Source: JBFXAM01 sp050184295
Lineage (GTDB): Bacteria; Planctomycetota; Phycisphaerae; UBA1845; Fen-1342
Length of the DNA stretch: 64,000 nucleotides
Reading direction: 5' to 3'
Assembly: GCA_050184295.1 (NCBI GenBank)
Contig: JBFXAM010000007.1
Coordinates: forward strand, 1 to 64,000
The translations under genes were made by a program, and so were the position numbers. The notes beneath the pieces were generated by a model, which did no database searches, was not told where the DNA came from, and saw only the letters and a program-made list of their open reading frames with translations. Shown here in pieces: positions 52,084-60,400 of this stretch (the first letter of the stretch is position 1; every line of letters starts with the position of its first letter).

Positions 52084-52635
52084 TCAGGTTGCATGCCGCG
52101 GCAAACCCAACGCACGATTTCGCGCGTCACCGGCACTGCGAAGTCCTCCGCCCGCGGCGCGCCTCGTGAGCACACCGCGGCGGGTTCGCATTCCACTCAC
52201 TTTCATACCACGTTGCGGCCCCTCGACCAGCGCCCGCACCCGGCGGGCGGCGAGACAAATCATCGCCGCGTCGGCGATGTCGCTGGGCCGAAGGCCATGA
52301 ACCTGCGGCCGCCCGGCGGAGCCACCCATCGTGCTACCGAGCGGGACCAGCCCCGCGGCGCACTCCCGCCGCGAGCCGGCCATTTGCGCGACGCGGGTGA
52401 GCGGCAGCCGGTGGTGCCCGCAGCGTGACTCAAGCTCGACGTCGCGCGACGCGGCGCGCTGGTGGGGATCCACTCCCCAAGTACGTCGCAGGTGCTCTCC
52501 GGGATCGACGCCGGCCGCTGAAAAAAGCTGACGCGGAATGCGTACCCCGGGGGATCGCTCGCCGTTCCGGCGCCAACGAGCGAGATCCTCGCGGCTGGCC
52601 GAAAGCCGATTGCGAAGGGCCGTGATAGCCCGCAT
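52084..52635 (-). pseudogene. Possible degraded insertion-sequence accessory protein gene
   Basis: A leftward frame reads LARWRRNGERSPGVRIPRQL then FSAA, and ends with GRPQVHGLRPSDIADAAMIC. These two pieces resemble small helix-turn-helix proteins found beside insertion sequences, which have an R-x-P-x-x-L-W start and a C-terminal GL-S-x-x-D-I-A segment. The DNA-binding middle (VDPGEHLRRTWGVDPHQ) looks shortened and the C-terminal 35 residues are Arg-rich. No ribosome-binding site was found. Either a decayed gene or a chance resemblance. It lies in the 1.1-kb gap 51968-53063, in which no intact gene is supported. Confidence 0.35.
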
Positions 52636-52740
52636 CCGGTCGTTGGCGATCCGTCGCCTCACACCGCCGCTGATCGCGGGCTGGCAGAGGCACATCACTG
52701 ATGCAGGTCGGTTCGCGATCATGTCCGGTTCGCCTGATGT

Positions 52741-52920
52741 CGGTACATCTCGAAGGAATTATGACACGCAAATTGTCAGCGTCAAACACATAATCGTCCA
52801 AATCGTTCACGCCGCCTATGACAGTTCGATTCACTTCGGTAATGGCCGCGCAAATCAGTGGCTTCTGGACGTTCCGGAAAGACGAGTCATTCACGAAACG
52901 GGCGTGTTTACCGACCGTTT
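52741..52920. other. Low-GC patch
   Basis: By direct count about 49% GC over 180 bases (43% in the first 60) against close to 68% around it. Open frames exist on both strands but show no recognisable protein and no ribosome-binding site. Together with the possible IS remnant next to it, it may mark imported or decayed DNA. Confidence 0.6.
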
Positions 52921-53063
52921 TGGACAATTTCGTGCGCGAAACGGGAACGGGACGCTCGGGTGGATAGATCGAAACCGCGCCCGTACCCCGCGCCTCGCAG
53001 GCCGAGGCGGACGTGTTCGCGCGGGCGCTCGCCGCGGAGGTTCGTGTTGCCTCGGTCGGTGCC

Positions 53064-54569
53064 TCAGGTGCAGCTGCGTCCGGCCCTGGCGCGGGTGAAT
53101 TTTTGGTAGGCGAAAAGGGCGGCGCTTCGCGCGGCGGCGTGCTCGACGATCGGGCGCGGGTAGTCACGGCCGAGTTCGATGCCTGCGGCGGTGAGCGCGA
53201 GCGGCGGCGCGCCCCAGGGTTCGTGGATCAGGTCTCGCGGGGCGCTCGCGAGGGCGGGAACAAACGTCCGCACGTAACACCCGTCGCGGTCGAATTTCCT
53301 CCCCTGAAGGGTGGGGTTGAACACGCGGAAGTAGGGCGCGGCGTCGGCGCCGCAACCCGCGGACCACTGCCAGCCGAGCGTGTTGTTCGCGAGGTCGGCG
53401 TCGAGAAGCGTATCCCAGAACCAGCGGGCGCCTTCGAGCCAATGGATGCGCAGGTGTTTCACCAGAAACGATGCGACGACCATTCGGACGCGGTTGTGCA
53501 TCCAGCCGGTGGTCCACAGTTCGCGCATGCCGGCGTCGACGAAGGGATAGCCGGTCGCGCCGCGCTGCCAGGCGCGGAGCGCGTTCGGGTCGCGCGCCCA
53601 GGGAAAGTCGTCGAACTCCGCGCGTAGCGGGCGCTCGCGTGAGTGTGGGAAGTGGACGAGCAGGTGATAGGCGAATTCGCGCCAGCCAAGCTCCGCGAGG
53701 TATTTCTCGCGGCCGCCGGTCGGGCGCTGCGCGCGGGGGGCGTTCGGCTTGGCGCGTGAACGCGGCGGGTTTCCGTCGTCGGGCGTCGAGAAAGCGTGCC
53801 AGAGGCGGCGCGGGCTGATCTCGCCCCAGTGCAGATGAGGCGACAGGCGCGACGTGCCGGCGCGATCGGGAAAGTCGCGCTCGTCGCTGTAGCGATCAAC
53901 CCCATCGCGGCGGAAGCGCGCGAGAGCAGCGGACGCGGCCGGCTCGCCCGGTTGCCATGATTCTCGCAGCCCCGCCGCCCAGACGATCGTCGGCATCAGG
54001 TCGAGCGCGGCAAGAGATTCGGATTTCGGCGGGCGCGGCGGCGCGACCAGCGTACGTGGCGCGGGCTGCGGCTTGGCCGGCGGAGCGAGTGCGCAGCAGG
54101 CGCGCCAGAAGGGTGTGTACATACGGTAGGGATTGCCGTCGCCGGTCGTGACTTCGTGCGGTTCGAAGAGCAGCGCACTGTTAAACGTCTCGACCGCGAC
54201 GCCGTCTGCCGCGAGCGACTTCTCGACGGCGGCGTCGCGCGCGCGGGCGGCGGGTTCGTAGCGCCGGCTCCAGACGACGCGGTCGGCGCGTGTCTCGCGG
54301 ATCAGCGCGCGCAGTGCGGCGAGCGACGGGCCCCGGCGCAGAATCAGCGGGCTGCCGCGCGACGCGAGCGCTGCGGAAAGACTCGCGAGCGAATGGTGCA
54401 GCCACCAGCGCGCCGCGCCGCCCGGCGGCCAGCCGCCTTCCTCCGCGGGCGCCCAGATGAACACGGGAATCGTCGGGCCGCGGCGTTCGACCGCGGCGCG
54501 GACCGCCGCGTGGTCGTCGACGCGCAGATCCTGGCGGAACCAGACGATTGTCGCCGGGGTGTCGGGCAT
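53064..54569 (-). CDS. phr: Deoxyribodipyrimidine photolyase (class I CPD photolyase)
   Basis: Light-dependent repair of cyclobutane pyrimidine dimers; binds FAD and an antenna chromophore. The N-terminal antenna domain begins TIVWFRQDLRVDDHAAVRAA. The FAD domain has TSRLSPHLHWGEISPRRLW, ELGWREFAYHLLVHFP and WQRGATGYPFVDAGMREL. GWMHNRVRMVVASFLVKHL and LADNNTLGWQW-like NNTLGWQWSAGCG complete it, with the Trp residues that form the electron-transfer chain. Length 501 residues, about 30 longer than E. coli PhrB, mostly in an Arg/Pro-rich loop at about 270-290. ATG 54569. It follows the epimerase gene by 43 bases on the same strand, a pairing that suggests an operon. Confidence 0.95.
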   Translation of the reverse strand: MPDTPATIVWFRQDLRVDDHAAVRAAVERRGPTIPVFIWAPAEEGGWPPGGAARWWLHHSLASLSAALASRGSPLILRRGPSLAALRALIRETRADRVVWSRRYEPAARARDAAVEKSLAADGVAVETFNSALLFEPHEVTTGDGNPYRMYTPFWRACCALAPPAKPQPAPRTLVAPPRPPKSESLAALDLMPTIVWAAGLRESWQPGEPAASAALARFRRDGVDRYSDERDFPDRAGTSRLSPHLHWGEISPRRLWHAFSTPDDGNPPRSRAKPNAPRAQRPTGGREKYLAELGWREFAYHLLVHFPHSRERPLRAEFDDFPWARDPNALRAWQRGATGYPFVDAGMRELWTTGWMHNRVRMVVASFLVKHLRIHWLEGARWFWDTLLDADLANNTLGWQWSAGCGADAAPYFRVFNPTLQGRKFDRDGCYVRTFVPALASAPRDLIHEPWGAPPLALTAAGIELGRDYPRPIVEHAAARSAALFAYQKFTRARAGRSCT

Positions 54570-54612
54570 TCGGCTCTCGCGGAGTGTGCGCGTGGGCGGC
54601 CTACGCACCGCC

Positions 54613-55551
54613 TCATGCGGAGATCATTCCCAGCTCGAAGCGCAGCGCGTCTTCAAGCTCAGGGTGAAAGAACTGAAAACCCGCCGCCAGCGCCCGCGCC
54701 GGCAACACGCGCTGGCCGGCGAGCAGGAGCGTTTCGCCCATTTCGCCGAACATCAGCTTCACCGCGAACGCCGGCAGCGGCACCACCGTCGGGCGGTGCA
54801 ACACGCGCCCGAGCGCCTTCGTGAACTCGTGGTTCGTGACGGGGTTCGGCGCGGTCGCGTTGAGCGGGCCGCGGAGCGCGTCGTTGAAGATCGCGAACTG
54901 AATGAGCCCGACGAGGTCGTCGAGCGCGATCCAGCTCATGTACTGCCGTCCATCACCGACCACGCCGCCCAGCCCCGCGCGGAACGGCGCGAGCAGCTGC
55001 GCGAGCGCGCCGCCGCGCGGCGAGAGCACAACGCCGATGCGGAGGTTGACGACGCGGACTCCGGCGTCGGCGGCGGGGCGGGTCTCGGCTTCCCACTGCT
55101 GCGCGACGTCGGCGAGAAAGTCGCGGCCCGCTGAACTGTCCTCGCTCAGTTCTGCTTCGCCGCGATCCCCGTAATAGCCGACCGCCGACGCGCTGATGAG
55201 CACGCGCGGCTTGCGCTTCAGCGCGCACATCGCGCGCACGAGCAGTCGCGTGGAGTCGACGCGGCTGTCGCGGATGGCGGCCTTGCGAGCGGCGGTCCAC
55301 GTGCCGGCGATGGTTTCGCCGGACAGGTTCACAGCCGCGTCGACGCCTTCGAGCGCGGCGGGGTCAAGGTTGCCGGCGCCGGGATCCCAGCGGATCTCCG
55401 TTGAGCCGGGTTGCGGTTCGCGCCGGACGAGCGGGTCGACGCGATGTCCGCCGGCCGCAAGAAACGACGCCAGCGGCCCGCCGACCAGGCCGGAAGCGCC
55501 GCTGATCGTGACGCGCATCGGGGGATCGGTGCGGCGGGGTTCGTGGGGCAT
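54613..55551 (-). CDS. TIGR01777-family NAD-dependent epimerase (YfcH-like)
   Basis: 312-residue extended short-chain dehydrogenase of the SDR39U1/YfcH group. The Rossmann motif is MRVTISGASGLVGGPLASFL near the start. Other family features: DAAVNLSGETIAGTWTAARK, RVLISASAVGYYGDRGEAEL with the active-site Tyr, RIGVVLSPRGGALAQLL and GGVVGDGRQYMSWIALDDLV. The DUF1731 C-terminus ends ALAAGFQFFHPELEDALR. ATG 55551 is chosen because GGAG lies seven bases upstream; ATG 55518 is an alternative with no such site. Substrate unknown for the family. First gene of a probable operon with photolyase, an association seen in many bacteria. Confidence 0.92.
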   Translation of the reverse strand: MPHEPRRTDPPMRVTISGASGLVGGPLASFLAAGGHRVDPLVRREPQPGSTEIRWDPGAGNLDPAALEGVDAAVNLSGETIAGTWTAARKAAIRDSRVDSTRLLVRAMCALKRKPRVLISASAVGYYGDRGEAELSEDSSAGRDFLADVAQQWEAETRPAADAGVRVVNLRIGVVLSPRGGALAQLLAPFRAGLGGVVGDGRQYMSWIALDDLVGLIQFAIFNDALRGPLNATAPNPVTNHEFTKALGRVLHRPTVVPLPAFAVKLMFGEMGETLLLAGQRVLPARALAAGFQFFHPELEDALRFELGMISA

Positions 55552-55567
55552 GGGAGCGCTCCAGGGT

Positions 55568-55623
55568 GAGTGCAGAATGATGAGTGCAGAATGTGGAATC
55601 GGCAAGGCCGAAGGCTGAAGGAG
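55568..55623. repeat. Heptameric repeat, copy 3 (eight units in phase)
   Basis: Eight consecutive seven-base units: GAGTGCA, GAATGAT, GAGTGCA, GAATGTG, GAATCGG, CAAGGCC, GAAGGCT, GAAGGAG. The GA at the start of most units stays in register for 56 bases. The array lies just upstream of the epimerase gene. Same family as 7050 and 16625. Confidence 0.8.
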
Positions 55624-55797
55624 TCGTGCGGGATTTCGAGCGGAGGAGCGCCGCGCTCGGCGCGCGGAGGTCGCATCTCACAACGCGTGGACGTGCATCG
55701 GTCGCGCCGAAGGAAGATCGGTCACGCCGGCGGAGCATCGGTTGGGTGGCATGCTCGCGCGGTGTACCGCAAGTGCATGCCATCGGCTGGAGACTGG

Positions 55798-56088
55798 CTA
55801 GGGACGTTCGGTTTGTTGCGTTTCGGCGGGCGCGGCGGCGGTTTCATGCGCCATGCAGTTGACATGGATGCAGGCCTTGCGTTTCGTATCGAACGTCTCG
55901 AACAGGCTGACTGCGTCGGACTCGCGCAGCGTCATGAAGACCCGCTTCGAGACCTCTTCTCGTTGGGCTTTCTGGCCCAGCGCGGCGGTTAGGAACGCCT
56001 GGGCTTCGGCGCACGGCGGCAGCATCGACGTCTTGGGCTGATCGAGCGTAGAAATCGCGGCGAGCGAGAGAGCGGCCGGGGTACGCAT
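55798..56088 (-). CDS. Small hypothetical protein (96 residues)
   Basis: ATG 56088 has GGAGG five bases upstream, a convincing start. The product begins MRTPAALSLAAISTLDQPKT, which is mildly hydrophobic but not a clear signal peptide. A helical middle (CAEAQAFLTAALGQKAQREE) leads to SKRVFMTLRESDAVSLFETF and CIHVNC. Cys residues at about 28, 76 and 82 are the only potential metal or disulfide sites. No family recognised. The gene stands alone between the epimerase operon and efp, divergent from efp. Confidence 0.6.
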   Translation of the reverse strand: MRTPAALSLAAISTLDQPKTSMLPPCAEAQAFLTAALGQKAQREEVSKRVFMTLRESDAVSLFETFDTKRKACIHVNCMAHETAAAPAETQQTERP

Positions 56089-56304
56089 GGGGGCCTCCGG
56101 TGGGCCGCGGGCGGAAGGTCGAAACGTCGGGCTGCCATTCGTTGATACGCCGCCGAGGGCCGCTGGTTCCCGCAACTGGAAGGGTCGCGGGCGATTTCGG
56201 AACGGACCGCCCGCCCAACGCGCCGGCACGCTTCGACGGCTCCGTGATCCGCATCCGTTGAGCGCTCACGCGTGCAGTTGGGCGCAGCCGGCGACGCTTG
56301 TCGA

Positions 56305-56310
56305 TATAAT
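56305..56310 (+). promoter_or_regulatory. Perfect -10 element upstream of efp
   Basis: TATAAT at 56305-56310, the consensus -10 hexamer and rare in this GC-rich DNA. No -35 at 16-18 bases; TTGGGC at 56278 is too distant (21 bases). Start near 56317 gives an mRNA leader of about 180 bases before efp. The rest of 56089-56499 holds no gene. Confidence 0.55.
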
Positions 56311-56499
56311 GTGGGGCTCCCGGCGCTGGCGCGTTCGCGTTTCTGGGTCGGGCGTGGTTCTGGTTGGTTGCAGGACGATCGCTTCGCTCGGTCGGAAGCG
56401 GTTTTGCGGAGTGCGTGTTTTCGGTGGGCGTTCGCGCCGTCCCGGTTCCGCGCGCCAATCCGAAGTACAGTGCAGCAAACAGGATACGGGAGCAACGGT

Positions 56500-57063
56500 A
56501 TGATCAAGGCGAGCGAACTGAAGAAGAGCAAGGTGATCGTCCACGAGGGCAACCTGTTCACGGTCGTGGATGTCGATCGCGTTTCGAAGGGCAATTGGCG
56601 CAGCTACTTGCAGGTGAAGATCAAGAACCTCAAGACGGGGCAGATTCTCGACGTGCGGATGGCGGTCGACGACAAGCTCGAAACGCCCTTTGTCGAGACC
56701 AAGCCGTTCGAGTTTCTCTATCGCGAGGGCACCGATTACGTCGTGATGGACAAGACGACGTTTGACCAGATTCACGTCTCCGCCGAGGTGATGGGCGACG
56801 CGGATCAGTTTCTCAAGGGCAACGAGGACGTCGTGCTCCAGTTTATCGACGGCACCGTGGTCGCGTGCGAACTGCCGAACACGGTCGAGCTGAAGGTCGT
56901 TGACACACCGCCGGTGGCGCGCGGCGCGACCGCGACGAACCAGACCAAGGACGCGCGGCTGGAAACGGGCTTGTCGGTCAAGGTTCCGCCCTTCATCGAG
57001 AACGGCGAGATGGTGCGGGTCGACACGCGGACGCGCGAGTATCTGGAGCGCGCCAAGGGGTAG
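56500..57063 (+). CDS. efp: Translation elongation factor P
   Basis: 187-residue ribosome-binding protein that relieves stalling at consecutive prolines. The three OB-like domains are visible: IKASELKKSKVIVHEGNLFT, then LRVREGTDYVV-like FLYREGTDYVVMDKTTFDQI, and the C-terminal TGLSVKVPPFIENGEMVRVD with TREYLERAKG. GGGAG lies seven bases before ATG 56500. The domain I loop reads RVSKGNWRSYLQVK. Aligned without gaps to B. subtilis EF-P (HVKPGKGAAF), the tip position held by the modified Lys or Arg is Asn32 here. The nearby Lys30 is two positions off. EpmA/EpmB, EarP or YmfI-type modification would not apply in the usual way. Confidence 0.96.
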   Translation: MIKASELKKSKVIVHEGNLFTVVDVDRVSKGNWRSYLQVKIKNLKTGQILDVRMAVDDKLETPFVETKPFEFLYREGTDYVVMDKTTFDQIHVSAEVMGDADQFLKGNEDVVLQFIDGTVVACELPNTVELKVVDTPPVARGATATNQTKDARLETGLSVKVPPFIENGEMVRVDTRTREYLERAKG

Positions 57064-57406
57064 CCATCTTTTCGCGGGTTGCTCATGCGCGGCGTGCCGT
57101 GGGCGTGCGCGGTGCAGCGCGGCCGTGAACAGAATCCGTCGCACCCGGCGGCGTGCCCGAGTGCGTGGGTGGAGCGCCGCGTCGGGCCCGGTGTTTGGCG
57201 AACGGGGTGCCGACGGTCGTGTCGGCGGTCGTCGCGCCCCCGCGTCCCGCTGGGATCGATGGGAAGTCGGTGTCCCGCTCTAATTTCCGGTATAACTCCC
57301 GATTCCGACTCGCGCCGGCGATCCGCCGGTGCGGTTGTCTTTGTGCGTCGCGGCCGGCGCGCCGTCGCGGGATTGCGCGCGGGACGGGTATGAGGAAGGC
57401 GTGGCC
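57064..57406. other. efp-secA intergenic region
   Basis: 343 bases with no gene. TATAAC at 57291-57296 may be the -10 of a secA promoter; no matching -35 was identified. No terminator after efp was found. Confidence 0.4.
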
Positions 57407-60400
57407 ATGCTCTGGCGATTGAACGAAGGCGATCGCGACATCCTGCGGGCGGCGGAGCGGCCGTCGGCGGTGTTCTGGTATCGAGCGGGGCAGTCGCCGG
57501 GGATGCTGGCCGGGGCGGCGGCGCTCACCGCGGTGCTCGCCGCGATCGTCGTCGCGCTGGTGCTGGGACCGGTGGGGCTGGGGGTGAGGTGGCTGACGCG
57601 CGAGACGCTGGCGGTGGTGGTGTCGCTGGTGGGCGTGCTGTGGCTGATCTATGTCGGGTGGGTGTTCTTCAAGTTTCTGCCGGGTCGCAACGATCGCGTG
57701 GTGATCGGGCTGCGCGGATGGGTGCGGGCGGAGGTCGATCCGCTCGAAGCGCAGGTGCAGGCGCTTTCCGAGGAGCAGTTGCGGGCGAAGACGGTCGCGC
57801 TGAAGGGGCGAATCGCGGCGGGGGAGCCGGTGGAGGCGATCCGGGCGGAGGCGTACGCGTGCGTGCGGGAGGCCAGCCGGCGGGCGCGGAATCACCGGCA
57901 GTTCGAGTGTCAGCTCATCGGCGGGCGCGTGCTGGAGGATTGCAGCGTCGCGGAGATGCGGACGGGCGAAGGCAAGACGATCGTCTGCTACATGGGCAAC
58001 TACCTGAAGGTGCTTCAAGGCCTGAAGGTGCACCTGGTCACGGTGAACGACTACCTGGTGAGGCGTGACGCGGAGTTCGCGCGGCCGGTGTTCGAGCTGC
58101 TGGGCGTGTCGGTGGGTTTCATCAGCGCGGAGATGGCGACGTTCGGGCCGGGCGCGGAAGTGCGTCGGGCGGCGTATGAGTGCGACATCACGTACGGCAC
58201 GAACAGCGAGTTTGGGTTCGACTTTCTGCGCGACAACATGAAGCACAGCGTGCGCGATCAGGTTCAGGGCAAGCTGAACTACGTGGTCGTGGACGAGGTG
58301 GACAGCATTCTGATCGACGAGGCGCGGACGCCTTTGATCATTTCGGGTCCGGCGCACGACGACGTGACGAACTACCGGGTGGCGGACGGGATCGCGCAGA
58401 TGCTGATCCGCAAGCAGCAGCACGCGAACCGCGAGATGTCGGGCAAGATCGACCAGTTGGAGGCGAATCCGCCGGCGGAAGCACGGAACAACCCCAAGTT
58501 TCGGGGGGCGTTGAAGAAGTTCCGCACGGATCCGTTGTGGCTGAGCAGCGACGAGGCGGAAGCGATCGGCCACATGCAGTATTTCGTGGTGGAGCTGGAT
58601 CGCAAGAGCGCGCACATGACGGAGCACGGCGCGAAGGCGGCCCAGGCGGAGCTGGGGATCGGCACGTTCTACGACAGCAAGAACATGAACTGGCCGCACT
58701 ACATCGACAACGCGGTGCGGGCGCACCTTTGCTACAACAAGGACAAAGAGTACGTCATCCAGGAAGACAAGATCGTCATCGTGGACGAGTTCACGGGCCG
58801 GCTGATGCAGGGGCGGCAGTGGTCGGACGGGCTTCACCAGGCGGTGGAGGCGAAGGAGCGCGTCACGATCAAGGAGGAGACGCAGACGCTCGCGACGGTG
58901 ACGCTGCAGAACTTCTTCAAGATGTATCTCCAGGTTTCGGGGATGACGGGCACGGCGCTGACCGAAGCCGACGAGTTCATGAAGATTTACAAGCTGGAAG
59001 TGATCGCGATTCCGACGAACCGGGCGATCCGGCGCGTCGATTACAACGACAAGATCTACAAGACCCGACCGAACAAGTTCGACGCGATCGTCGAGGAGAT
59101 TCGCTCGTACAGCCAGGACGGCTTCCCCGCGGATCCGTGGTCGATTTACGACGAGTTTCGTCTGGCGCGGCGGCGGATCGCGAAGCAGAAGTCGGCGCCG
59201 GACGCGGACGCGAGCCTGGCGGACATGGAGCGGGTGATCGACGACGCGCTGGCGGCGTTCAAGGATGGGAAAGGCGACGAAAACGCGTTGCATGAGGCGT
59301 ATCCGAAGCTGAAAGGCGCGGGCGTCGGCGGGCGACCGGTGCTGGTCGGGACGGTGAGTGTCGAGAACTCGGAGCACCTCAGCCAGTTGCTGACGCGCCG
59401 GCACGGCATCGAGCACGAGGTGCTCAACGCGAAGAACCACGCGCGCGAGGCCGACATCGTGGTGAAGGCGGGCCAGCAGCACGAAGTGGTGCGCAAGGGC
59501 AAGAAGGAGCTGCACGGCAACGTGACGATCGCGACGAACATGGCGGGGCGCGGCACGGACATCGTGCTGGGTCCGGGCGTGGCGATTCTGGGCGGGCTGC
59601 ACGTCGTGGGCACGGAGCGGCACGAGAGCCGGCGCATCGACAACCAGCTTCGCGGGCGTTGCGGACGGCAAGGCGATCCGGGCAGCTCGCGATTTTTCCT
59701 GTCGCTGGAGGACGACCTGCTGCGCTTGTTCATGGGCGAGTGGGTGCTGCGGATGTTGGCGCTGCTCGGATTCGAAGAGGGGATGGCGATCGAGGACAAG
59801 CGCCTGACGCGCGGCATCGAGAAGGCGCAGAAGAAGGTGGAAGAGCGGAACTTCGGCATCCGCAAGAATCTGCTCGAATACGACGAGGTGATGGACTATC
59901 AGCGGCGGACGTTCTACCAGATGCGGCAGCGCGTGGTGGAGGGGCGCGGGCTGAGCGACCTGATCTGGGAGATGATCGACCAGTCGGTCGGCGACGCGGT
60001 CGAGCGCTACTACGATCCGAAATACGCGGCGATTTGCGTGGCCGAGTGGGTGGGCCAGAACCTGGGCGCGACGATCGACGCGGGCAAGCTCGACGTGCGC
60101 GACTTCGGCGACCTGTGCGAGCAGGTGCGCGACCTGGCGACCGGCGAGGTGAAGGGCACCATCGAGCGCACGTTCGGCGAGTATATCGATCCCGACGTCG
60201 AGCCGGACGAGTGGGACGTCAAGGGGTTCATCGGCTGGGCGACGCACTACGGAATCAGCCTCACGCAACGCCAGGTTCGCGACGGCGACGCCGACGAGCT
60301 GCGCGAGCAGATCGTCAACGCCGCCATCGACAAGATCGCGCATGCGGACCTCGCGCCGATCCAGCAATACGTCGATCCGCTCTACGCCAAGTCGCGGCTG

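Noticed and set aside
52538..53098. Plus-strand frame across the low-GC patch
   Set aside because: Arg-rich ends, no start signal and no recognisable family; it is open by chance.
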